Source: DASRSE01 sp035656655 (lineage in GTDB: Bacteria; Planctomycetota; Planctomycetia; Pirellulales; DASRSE01). From it: a DNA stretch of 5,776 bases. Made by a program: the position numbers and the translations under genes. The first letter of the stretch is position 1. Every line of letters starts with the position of its first letter. Shown one piece after another: positions 1-5,084 of the stretch. Location: NCBI GenBank assembly GCA_035656655.1, contig DASRSE010000341.1, forward strand, positions 1 to 5,776, in the 5' to 3' direction. The notes beneath the pieces are model-generated. The model was given only the letters and a program-made list of their open reading frames with translations, was not told the origin of the DNA and made no database searches.

Positions 1-195
1 TTCTTCAAACGGTTCGTAGGCGGAGAGCTTGTCGTCGCACCAATCGATCGTGCGCTGCAAGGAATCAAGGTACGCTTGCCAAGCGACCTCTTGGCCGTCC
101 AGTTTGTAAGAGGGCTTGGGATTTGCGCGCAGATCGACGAGCTGTTGCAAGGCCTGCGTTTTAATCGTCTGAATCTGGTCCAAGTCGGTCGGCAT
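1..195 (-). CDS. Small phage head-region protein of unknown function (N-terminal 65 residues, runs off left edge)
   Basis: An open minus-strand frame starts at the ATG at 195 and stays open to base 1, so only the first 65 residues are visible. The sequence begins MPTDLDQIQTIK and contains YKLDGQEVAW followed by an amphipathic stretch rich in Leu, Asp and Trp (QRTIDWCDDKL), ending in acidic residues. It is probably mostly helical, with no signal peptide or membrane segment. It follows the capsid gene on the same strand after a 171-base gap. In tailed phages that slot usually holds small head-completion or head-tail connector proteins, and a short protein there fits. I recognise no named family, so a connector role is inferred from position only. 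There is no clear Shine-Dalgarno sequence; a purine-rich GAAAGAA lies a little far upstream. The balanced, non-Arg-rich composition supports real coding. Confidence 0.72.
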   Translation of the reverse strand, partial: MPTDLDQIQTIKTQALQQLVDLRANPKPSYKLDGQEVAWQAYLDSLQRTIDWCDDKLSAYEPFEE

Positions 196-366
196 AAAAG
201 CGGTTTCTTTCAAAGATTAGAATGAGAGCTGCCGCGCAACGCAAAAATCCGCCGCCGGGCGACACGGCCCGAACGCGCTCGAGCCGTCTCGCCGCCAGTC
301 AAACACCACCATTCGCGCTCGTGAGGTCGCCCCTCAAGGGAGTTGGGGAGCCGCTTCCACCGGCTG
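196..366. other. Intergenic gap after the capsid gene
   Basis: These 171 bases separate the capsid stop from the next small gene. Short GC-rich dyads are present, such as AGCCG/CGGCT around 349-365 and CCCT/AGGG near 331-340, but none is followed by a T-run on the minus strand. I see no convincing promoter, terminator or gene here. The plus-strand frames crossing it are Arg/Ala/Pro-rich shadows. Confidence 0.5.
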
Positions 367-1539
367 CTAGCCTTGGCACTGCACGATGTAGCGCGGGTTC
401 AGCACGGCGGCCGCGCCGCGCTCGCTGGCTTTGAAGCGAACCATGATGTCGTTATTGAAATCGGCCTCGCTGTTGACCGGAGATTGCGTCACCGTGATCG
501 GCCAATTCTCCATGTAGGCAAAGGCGCGAGCAAAATCGCCAATGAACCACCACTTTTTCGCATCATCGCTGGCCACCCCTGCCGCCACGATCCGCCGATA
601 AACGAGCCGGCTCTCCACCACGGTGTAGTTGCCCAGCGGATTGGCCGCCGTCGTGTGCGTGGACCCATCGAGCGCGTCGGCGGCGCTGGCATAGGCAATT
701 TCCGTCGCATTGAAGACCCGATGCGCGGCGTGGCGATAGGCGGGCATCACCAGCACGGTGTTCGCCTTGACCAAGACCGGCTCGCCCGTGTTCGGATCGA
801 GGATGTCGGCGAACAATTGCTCGGCCCGATCGACGTTCGTCCAATCGACGAGCGCATTCCCGGACGCGACATTGATCCACGGCGCGCTCGATTGATACGT
901 GTTGTAGGTCGTCCCTTGCCATTTGTAATTGTTCGTCGTGCCGATCAGCAGATCGATCAGCCGCTTTTCTTTGTTCAAGCCAAGGATCTCGCCGACTTCC
1001 GCCGCCCGCGACAGGACCAAATGCGTCCGGTCAAAAAAGATCGCCTCCTTGGTGACCGGAACAATGAAGCCGCGCTTCGTGGTCGACGGAGTTTCAATAT
1101 AGTCTTCGCCAAACCCGAGGTTCGGATAGGGCATCCCCGGCCGCACTTCTTGGACATCGTCCGCAACGCGGGCGATCCCGGGGATTTTTTCGCCATCGAG
1201 GCGGGTAGGGATCGCGCCGATCAGCTTCGAGACCACGAACGCCTCTTGCGAATAGGCCTCCATGATCTTTGCATAGACGACTTGACCGGTGATGTTGAGG
1301 AACGCGGTGACGTCCACCCCGTCGCTCGCCTCAAGCACGCTCACGCCTCCTGCGCTGCGCGGATCGAGCGAACGGACCCACTGATGGCCGTCGGGCACAA
1401 GTCCTTCGGCCAGATCGCGGATGCTGAAGTCGTCAGGCCGCAACTGCTTCGTCCGCAAGGCTTCGGACAGATGCTCGACCGTGCTGCGCGGACCATCGAG
1501 CTCATAACGGCGTTTTAACTCGCGATATTGAATGCTCAT
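367..1539 (-). CDS. Phage major capsid protein
   Basis: This 390-residue protein would be the main shell subunit of a tailed-phage-type procapsid. The N-terminus (about 1-65, with YRELKRRYELDG and RPDDFSIRDLAEGLVPDG) is charged and helical, like the removable or scaffold-contacting arm of HK97-fold capsids. Residues 75-180 contain the IPTRLDGEKIPGIA and RPGMPYPNLGFGEDY region, which could form the extended loop and start of the core. Residues 185-300 include the long helix EILGLNKEKRLIDLLIG and the DPNTGEPVLVKANTVLVMP segment. The C-terminal part has WWFIGDFARAFAYMENWPI and FNNDIMVRFKASERG before PRYIVQC, a typical capsid ending. The open frame extends 104 codons further upstream, but that stretch is Arg/Ser/Pro-rich. 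The ATG at 1539 has AGGAG eight bases before it, so it is chosen. The gene follows the protease and decoration genes, as expected. Family assignment is by recalled resemblance. Confidence 0.88.
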   Translation of the reverse strand: MSIQYRELKRRYELDGPRSTVEHLSEALRTKQLRPDDFSIRDLAEGLVPDGHQWVRSLDPRSAGGVSVLEASDGVDVTAFLNITGQVVYAKIMEAYSQEAFVVSKLIGAIPTRLDGEKIPGIARVADDVQEVRPGMPYPNLGFGEDYIETPSTTKRGFIVPVTKEAIFFDRTHLVLSRAAEVGEILGLNKEKRLIDLLIGTTNNYKWQGTTYNTYQSSAPWINVASGNALVDWTNVDRAEQLFADILDPNTGEPVLVKANTVLVMPAYRHAAHRVFNATEIAYASAADALDGSTHTTAANPLGNYTVVESRLVYRRIVAAGVASDDAKKWWFIGDFARAFAYMENWPITVTQSPVNSEADFNNDIMVRFKASERGAAAVLNPRYIVQCQG

Positions 1540-1547
1540 GAAAGGCT

Positions 1548-1552
1548 CTCCT
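1548..1552 (-). promoter_or_regulatory. Ribosome binding site that fixes the capsid start
   Basis: On the minus strand AGGAG lies eight bases before the ATG at 1539. It decides in favour of this start over the longer open frame reaching to 1851, whose extra N-terminus looks non-coding. Confidence 0.75.
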
Positions 1553-1675
1553 GAGGGGAAACATGAAAGGGGACATGGCGCTGCCGTGCCGGTTGGACGG
1601 GCTCGATTGGCAGCTCGTTGTTCGACGGGCTCGTGGGCCGCAGCCGTGGCTCGGCTGTCCGCGGCGAAGATCGTT

Positions 1676-2149
1676 TTAGGCGACGGCTTGCGGACCGCCT
1701 TGCGAGAGCGAGGCGACCACGTCGACGAGGACGCGGGTGTCGGCCGCGGCGACGCGCTTCGCGCAGCGGCCGATCGCCGAGGCGACGGCGCCGACTCCTT
1801 TGACTTTTTGGTTTTCGAGCGCTGTGCCGCTGGCGGCATTGCAACCGCCAATCAGATCGCCCACTTCATACGTGGCCGACGGGCTGTCGAATTCAAACAC
1901 GCCGGTCGTGGCCACGCGAATCGGCTGCGTGTCGCCGACGCGCGAGCGCTGCATGGCGACGCCAGCGAAATGAGCATGCAAGTAAGCCTGGTTGCCGGCC
2001 TCATTCGTATGGTTGCCGGAGGCCGCCGCCGGCAGCACCTGGTTCGTGCTCCAATAGAGCAAATCGCCAATCGCAATGGCCGTGCTGCCATCGACCGGCA
2101 GAATCACCGGATTCGTTTCGCCATACCGCCAACGCATCAAATCAGCCAT
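1676..2149 (-). CDS. Probable capsid decoration/cement protein (DUF2190-like)
   Basis: This 157-residue protein is rich in Gly, Ala, Val and Thr with few charges, and is probably mostly beta. Residues 15-40 (VILPVDGSTAIAIGDLLYW) and 60-100 (FAGVAMQRSRVGDTQPIRVA, then GVFEFDSPSATYEVGDLIG) show the pattern 'gives a property, is moderated, then a regulated constant value' seen in DUF2190-type and other capsid-stabilising beta-barrel proteins. These bind the outside of the expanded head. The C-terminus (VKGVGAVASAIGRCAKRV, then TRVLVDVVAS) resembles the final strands of that fold. It sits between the protease/scaffold and capsid genes, the usual place for decoration proteins. The ATG at 2149 is preceded by GGAG with a 7-base spacer; the longer open frame upstream is Arg-rich and lacks such a site. 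The family call is from resemblance and context; coding is much surer than function. Confidence 0.75.
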   Translation of the reverse strand: MADLMRWRYGETNPVILPVDGSTAIAIGDLLYWSTNQVLPAAASGNHTNEAGNQAYLHAHFAGVAMQRSRVGDTQPIRVATTGVFEFDSPSATYEVGDLIGGCNAASGTALENQKVKGVGAVASAIGRCAKRVAAADTRVLVDVVASLSQGGPQAVA

Positions 2150-2211
2150 GAGTTCGCTCCAACAAGGTAAGGGATCAATCCACCGAAATTGAAAACCGCA
2201 CCGTCCGAATG

Positions 2212-2229
2212 GCGCTCGTGAGCGAGCGC
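2212..2229. repeat. GC-rich hairpin between protease and decoration genes
   Basis: GCGCTCG and CGAGCGC form a perfect 7-base-pair stem around a 4-base TGAG loop. It lies in the 122-base gap between the protease stop and the decoration start. No T-run follows on either strand, so it is not a standard intrinsic terminator. It could pause polymerase or protect mRNA ends and so set different expression of the two genes; that is inference. Confidence 0.4.
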
Positions 2230-2271
2230 GAACCGGGCGGCGCTCGGTCCGGCGGCCGCGCCGCGGGAAGC

Positions 2272-3261
2272 TCAGCGGCAAATGCTCCGCACGAATTGGG
2301 CCGCGCTCTTGACTTCCAGCGCGAGCTCGTCGGCATATTGGTCGCGCGAACAAGGCCAAGGGGCGGCCTTGTTCGGATGGGCGCGCAGCGCACCGACCAG
2401 CGCCGCGCGATCTTCGACCAAGCGCCGCATCTCCGCCGCATCAGCCGCCAAGCGGAGCGAGGCCAGAAACGATTCGCTCAAGATCGAACCGCGCGCCGCG
2501 GTTCCCTCGGAACGCGCGGATTCCAGCGGCGGCAAGGCAAATTCGGCAAGCAACCGGCGGATGGCCTCGTCGCGGCGGAGGCGGCCGAGTTCCGCGCGGA
2601 CCGGCGCCAACTCGGCCGCCAGCCGCTCGCACTCCGCCAGCGGCGCCGCGCGCAGCTCGCGGCAGAGGTCGGGCCGGACGCTTTCCAATTGCGCCAGCGA
2701 CAGCCCGGCCAAGCCCTCGGCTGAAAAATCGGCGGCCGCCGGCGACGGCAGCGGTGGAGGGGCGCACGGTTCCGGCGCTCCCTCGAACAAACCGCGCGTC
2801 GTCGCCGGATCGGCCACCAAATCGACGCTCTGAACCCGCAGAATTTCTTCCACCAAAACGTGATTGCCTTGCTTGGACGTCCGCGCTTCCACGTTGTGGG
2901 AAAAGCCCACGTTTTCCGGCGCGTGCTCCGCGTCCCAAATCAATTGCTCGGCTAGGGCGTGCTTCGGATTGAAATGCAAATCGCCAAACAAGCCGCTGTC
3001 GGTGCGCCATGCCGCGCGGCGAATCACACCGATCCGATCTTGATAATCGCGCGGGCCGGACGGCGAACCTTTCGGATGATTCACATTGACCTTCGCCCCT
3101 TCGTAGAGCGCGACGGCTTGTGCCAAAGCGTCGGGCAAATAGCGGCGGCCATTGCGCGATTGAAGACCCAGGATCTTGATTCCGCGCAGGACGCCCGCCG
3201 CGCGATCCACGCGCACCAGCGCGCCGCGCGAATCGCAGTATTCGTGCAATAGTTCTGACAT
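2272..3261 (-). CDS. Head maturation protease with C-terminal scaffold-like domain
   Basis: This 329-residue protein fits a phage capsid protease/scaffold fusion. Residues 1-160 look like the serine-protease domain of the prohead protease group (T4 gp21-like and relatives): a strand-rich start (GVLRGIKILGLQSRNGRRYLP), KVNVNHPKG with a candidate catalytic His62, NVGFSHNVEAR with a candidate nucleophile Ser121, and VQSVDLVADPATTRGLFE, the conserved end of such domains (Asp147 or Asp151 possible). Residues 161-180 are a Pro/Ala linker. Residues 185-245 are Leu/Glu/Arg-rich and probably coiled coil (LAECERLAAELAPVRAELG), as in scaffolds that are cleaved during maturation. The rest, 250-329, is helical with no recognised domain. 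An in-frame stop closely precedes the ATG at 3261, so the start is firm; GGAG lies 11 bases upstream, a slightly long spacing. It precedes decoration and capsid genes as in phage head operons. Catalytic residues are proposed from motif position, not shown. Confidence 0.85.
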   Translation of the reverse strand: MSELLHEYCDSRGALVRVDRAAGVLRGIKILGLQSRNGRRYLPDALAQAVALYEGAKVNVNHPKGSPSGPRDYQDRIGVIRRAAWRTDSGLFGDLHFNPKHALAEQLIWDAEHAPENVGFSHNVEARTSKQGNHVLVEEILRVQSVDLVADPATTRGLFEGAPEPCAPPPLPSPAAADFSAEGLAGLSLAQLESVRPDLCRELRAAPLAECERLAAELAPVRAELGRLRRDEAIRRLLAEFALPPLESARSEGTAARGSILSESFLASLRLAADAAEMRRLVEDRAALVGALRAHPNKAAPWPCSRDQYADELALEVKSAAQFVRSICR

Positions 3262-3491
3262 GATGGTTTTTTCTCCAGATTAAAGGACCGGCGCCCGGCG
3301 CATGCAAAAACGCCGGCGATGGTTCGGTTGGAAACGCGCTGGGCTCGAAGACGATGCCGGAAGCCGGCTCAGTTCGATGCCAAACCGCGGTGCCGCGCGG
3401 CGACGCGGTCCGCAAGATTCGGATTGGGACGAAAAACGCTCCGCTCGCCAGCGGCTTGGACGAATGGCCGGGCGAGTCATCCCCCAGGCGG
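3262..3491. other. Intergenic gap before the protease gene
   Basis: These 230 bases lie between the small YezD-like gene and the protease gene, both on the minus strand. A 66-codon minus-strand frame (3480 to 3280) is Arg/Ser/Pro-rich, lacks a ribosome binding site and matches nothing I know, so it is not called. A 6-base-pair dyad CCGGCG/CGCCGG (3295-3316) and a terminator-like hairpin near 3432-3454 are present. No convincing promoter for the protease gene is visible. Confidence 0.45.
3432..3454 (-). terminator. Weak candidate intrinsic terminator after the small gene
   Basis: On the minus strand CCGCT-GGCG-AGCGG forms a 5-base-pair stem, then AGCG leads into TTTTT (plus-strand A-run 3432-3436). 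An alternative CGCT/AGCG pairing brings the stem directly against the T-run. It starts about 40 bases after the stop of the YezD-like gene, where a terminator for an independently transcribed small gene would be expected. The stem is short, so the call is tentative. Confidence 0.33.
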
Positions 3492-3710
3492 TTAGCGATC
3501 GACTTGTTCGACTGTCCGCCGAACGTGCTGGATCGTGCCGTCTTGAACTGCCAACTCGATCCTCACGGTTCCGTAGAATCCTCGTTGGAGGGTGTCACGC
3601 AAGAGAACCGCCCAGGCTGCTTCCAGTTGAGCGATTTTCTGCCGATTGCCGGGCGTGTCGGCCGAAGCGGCCGTCTTCACTCCCTCCTTCGTGCTCACGG
3701 CGGTTGTCAT
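3492..3710 (-). CDS. YezD/DUF2292-like small protein
   Basis: This 72-residue protein has a Ser/Thr/Lys-rich N-terminus (1-25), a helix at about 24-43 (KIAQLEAAWAVLLRDTLQRG) and a beta-hairpin-like C-terminus, GFYGTVRIELAVQDGTIQHV, followed by RRTVEQVDR. The 'helix, then G-x-v-x-I-x-v-x-D-G-x-I-x-x-v' layout matches the small DUF2292/YezD family, whose role is unknown. No membrane or secretion signal is seen. The frame also has an ATG three codons earlier (3719), but that would lie inside the TATAAT box; the ATG at 3710 is exactly 7 bases after the box and is preferred, implying leaderless mRNA. No Shine-Dalgarno sequence precedes it. It sits inside a phage head cassette yet carries its own promoter and operator-like repeats, so it may be accessory cargo. 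The family match is by eye on a short protein. Confidence 0.68.
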   Translation of the reverse strand: MTTAVSTKEGVKTAASADTPGNRQKIAQLEAAWAVLLRDTLQRGFYGTVRIELAVQDGTIQHVRRTVEQVDR

Positions 3711-3723
3711 GCGGCACATTATA
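3711..3723 (-). promoter_or_regulatory. Promoter (-10 box) for a leaderless transcript of the YezD-like gene
   Basis: The minus strand reads TATAAT (3723 to 3718), then seven bases, then the ATG at 3710. A consensus -10 box at that distance puts the transcription start at or next to the A of the ATG. No good -35 hexamer is found at 16-18 bases spacing (CTATAA is the 17-base candidate), which suggests dependence on an activator or an extended upstream contact. Confidence 0.6.
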
Positions 3724-3764
3724 ACAGATAGTGTACAAATTTATAGTATCTGTTTTTGTACTAT
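3723..3764. repeat. Interleaved inverted repeats over the small gene promoter (operator candidate)
   Basis: In a very AT-rich patch, AACAGATA (3723-3730) pairs with TATCTGTT (3747-3754), and GTACAAA (3733-3739) pairs with TTTGTAC (3755-3761). ATAGTA (3743-3748) also pairs with TACTAT (3759-3764). The first two pairs interleave (A-B-A'-B' order), so they cannot all form simple hairpins together. Motifs of the type TACTAT or TACACTAT recur three times. The first arm overlaps the -10 box and the others cover the -35 area, a typical repressor position. The binding protein is unknown. Confidence 0.55.
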
Positions 3765-3768
3765 TTTT

Positions 3769-3981
3769 GGGTGCCGGGCGGCGTGACGATGGCGGCAGAA
3801 ATTCATCATGCAGGCGAAAGGCCTCGGTGGGGTGGAACGAGTGGAAATAAGCGAGATCGAGGAATATGCCAGCGAGGCGCGAGCGCAAGCGACCGGAGTA
3901 AACTGGCGGATGGCCCAAGTTCCAGACGGACGAGCGGCCGGAGCGGGTGGGGCCTCGGCAAGCCGGATCGCCGAGGATTTT
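3769..3981 (+). ncRNA. Possible plus-strand transcript ending at an intrinsic terminator
   Basis: This GC-rich stretch lies between two divergent genes and ends in a good plus-strand terminator-like hairpin, which has no annotated upstream gene to serve. A weak -10-like TACTAT (3759-3764) could start a transcript near 3770, giving an RNA of about 210 bases. The sequence does not resemble RNase P RNA, SRP RNA, 6S RNA or tmRNA as I know them. Part of it (about 3868-3902) resembles a GC-rich motif that I loosely recall as recurring in planctomycete intergenic DNA, so a dispersed repeat is the main alternative. No -35 box is clear. Treat as a hypothesis. Confidence 0.22.
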
Positions 3982-3987
3982 CCCTAA
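3808..3987 (+). CDS. Possible 59-codon ORF of unknown function
   Basis: An ATG at 3808 opens a frame of 59 codons ending at TAA (3985-3987). Its N-terminal half is fairly protein-like: MQAKGLGGVERVEISEIEEY, then ASEARAQATGVNWRM, an acidic helix-like run. The C-terminal half is Gly/Ala-rich and ends RIAEDFP. There is no Shine-Dalgarno sequence and no TATAAT box 7 bases upstream, unlike both neighbours. The terminator-like hairpin falls inside its last codons, which argues against coding. Third-position GC is only moderate. It may be a relic, a dispersed repeat that happens to be open, or part of a non-coding RNA. Confidence 0.2.
   Translation: MQAKGLGGVERVEISEIEEYASEARAQATGVNWRMAQVPDGRAAGAGGASASRIAEDFP
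3953..3981 (+). terminator. Orphan intrinsic terminator-like hairpin
   Basis: CCTCGGC (3953-3959) and GCCGAGG (3970-3976) form a perfect 7-base-pair GC-rich stem with a 10-base loop, followed by ATTTT on the plus strand. This is a plausible Rho-independent terminator for transcription moving right. It could shield the membrane gene promoter, about 50-80 bases further on, from read-through. The short T-run keeps confidence moderate. Confidence 0.48.
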
Positions 3988-4003
3988 GTTATTGACTCCC
4001 AAA

Positions 4004-4021
4004 TAGTTCTTGCGAGAATTA
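4004..4021. promoter_or_regulatory. Near-perfect 18-base dyad upstream of the membrane gene promoter
   Basis: TAGTTCTTG and CGAGAATTA match as inverted halves at 7 of 9 positions, and both mismatches are G-T type. The site ends 9 bases before the candidate -35 hexamer, an activator- or repressor-like position. The TTCT/AGAA core has a loose resemblance to LexA-type or other helix-turn-helix operators, but I cannot assign a regulator. Confidence 0.35.
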
Positions 4022-4030
4022 CGTTTCAAT

Positions 4031-4060
4031 TTGGAAGGGACCAAAATCCGCGGATATAAT
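4031..4060 (+). promoter_or_regulatory. Promoter for a leaderless transcript of the membrane protein gene
   Basis: TTGGAA (4031-4036, 4 of 6 matches to TTGACA) is followed after 18 bases by a perfect TATAAT (4055-4060). The ATG comes exactly 7 bases after the box, so transcription should begin at or next to the start codon. There is no Shine-Dalgarno sequence between box and ATG, consistent with leaderless translation. Confidence 0.7.
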
Positions 4061-4067
4061 TCACGCT

Positions 4068-5006
4068 ATGGAAAACATCTCCGCTACTTCGGATCAACCA
4101 GCGATTCCCAGTAAACCGGCGAAAGCCTTGCCTGACGCGACGTGGTTTCCCGCGCTCGGGCTGGGGCTGCTTCTCTCGGCGCTGAGTTGGCTTCTGCTGC
4201 CTTTCAATCCGGGCTTCCACGCAACGCTCTGCTATGCGTGCTTGCTGGGTTATGCGAACCGGCGCTTGTTTCCGTTGCAATCGTTGCTGGCGGTGCCCTG
4301 GTTGTTTTTAGTTTTGGCAATGTTTGAGGCGACGGCGTTAAAGCAGCCTGGCGAGAACTTCAATTATTTTTGGGACATGCTTGTCGCGTTGCCGTTGCTG
4401 TTGGCCGTGGCCAACGTGCGCGAGAGCGCGGTGGGGGGCGCGTTCTTCGTCGCAGCGGCGATTGTCTCGATTGGCTTTTTGGTCTTTCAACAAATCGCCG
4501 CGCCCGAGTATCTCGCGTCGCTGGCCAGCCATGTTGGCTTGCACCTCCTCGTGCCGCTGGGGGTGGGAATCGTGCTCGGCTATTGGCTGCGCGGGTTTGT
4601 CACCCAATTCGACCCGCTCTTTAAGTCTCCCGACATCGAACGGATTTTGCCGAAACAATTCAGCCTCGGGGCGATTATTGCCGCCGTGACCGCGGCCGGG
4701 GTGTTGCTCTGGTTGGCGATCGCCGCTCAGCCTTCGTTGCGGATGGCGGTCGAATGGTGCGGCGCGGTCGCGATCGGTCTGTCGGCCGGCGTCTTCGTCG
4801 TCAAGGCGTTCGAGATGCACGATCACGTGCGCTACAGCATGGCGGAACTCCGCTCGTTTGTGGATCGCGAACCGCCGCTGAAACGGTGCGCCGAGTGCGG
4901 CCGCGAAGCCAACACGCTAACGACCTTCTGTCCGTATTGCAAAGCCTCTTATCCTCCCGGCGCGGAAGTGGAAGAAGACGACGCCGAAACGGAATGGACG
5001 CCGTGA
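4068..5006 (+). CDS. Multi-pass membrane protein with C-terminal zinc ribbon
   Basis: This 312-residue protein has a short polar N-terminus (1-24), then about eight hydrophobic segments near residues 27-45, 50-64, 70-88, 103-117, 122-143, 154-172, 198-219 and 229-247. A charged stretch and a cytosolic-type tail follow. The tail carries CAECG...CPYC, with Cys274, Cys277, Cys288 and Cys291 in a CxxC-N10-CxxC arrangement, a classic zinc ribbon. It ends in an acidic run (VEEDDAETEW). I do not recognise the family; it has no transporter, kinase or protease motif that I can see. The function is unknown; the ribbon could sense metal or redox state or bind a partner. The start is set by TATAAT seven bases upstream. 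It is the only well-supported plus-strand gene, transcribed toward the portal gene, and its style (chromosomal membrane protein) differs from the phage structural genes around it. Confidence 0.88.
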   Translation: MENISATSDQPAIPSKPAKALPDATWFPALGLGLLLSALSWLLLPFNPGFHATLCYACLLGYANRRLFPLQSLLAVPWLFLVLAMFEATALKQPGENFNYFWDMLVALPLLLAVANVRESAVGGAFFVAAAIVSIGFLVFQQIAAPEYLASLASHVGLHLLVPLGVGIVLGYWLRGFVTQFDPLFKSPDIERILPKQFSLGAIIAAVTAAGVLLWLAIAAQPSLRMAVEWCGAVAIGLSAGVFVVKAFEMHDHVRYSMAELRSFVDREPPLKRCAECGREANTLTTFCPYCKASYPPGAEVEEDDAETEWTP

Positions 5007-5043
5007 ACAAGCTTACCGCGACGCAATAATCGGTCGGCACATC

Positions 5044-5061
5044 CGCGATCGAGCAATCGCG
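5044..5061. repeat. Hairpin between two converging genes
   Basis: CGCGAT and ATCGCG form a 6-base-pair stem with a 6-base loop in the 78-base gap between the membrane protein gene and the portal gene, which converge here. The location suits a bidirectional terminator, but there is no T-run on either side, so it may only be a pausing or mRNA-end structure. Confidence 0.3.
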
Positions 5062-5084
5062 CTGCTGGCTCTACAAGGCGCGCG

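Noticed and set aside
343..1518. 391-codon plus-strand open frame opposite the capsid gene
   Set aside because: Its product is Arg/His/Asp-rich with no domain, and it is the antisense shadow of the well-supported capsid gene; GC-rich DNA keeps such frames open.
1540..1851. N-terminal extension of the capsid frame by 104 codons
   Set aside because: The extension is Arg/Ser/Pro/Ala-rich, overlaps the end of the decoration gene, and the ATG at 1539 has a well-placed AGGAG.
2175..2271. Minus-strand reading ending in a protein-like IRTVRFSISVD just before the decoration gene
   Set aside because: It only looks sensible for about 15 codons, has no start or ribosome binding site of its own in the gap, and would need a frameshift at the protease end to be translated.
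2441..3415. 324-codon minus-strand frame overlapping the protease gene
   Set aside because: It is out of frame with the protease, Arg/Gly-rich over most of its length, and has no ribosome binding site; a GC-driven shadow.
3595..4044. 149-codon minus-strand frame across the divergent intergenic region
   Set aside because: It runs through both promoters and into the small gene in another frame; the composition is mixed and no start signal is present.
3495..5052. GCGATCGA at 3495-3502 and again at 5045-5052, flanking the inserted block, as possible target-site duplications
   Set aside because: The 8-base match contains the common palindromic CGATCG core, is expected by chance in GC-rich DNA, and no transposase or terminal repeats accompany it.
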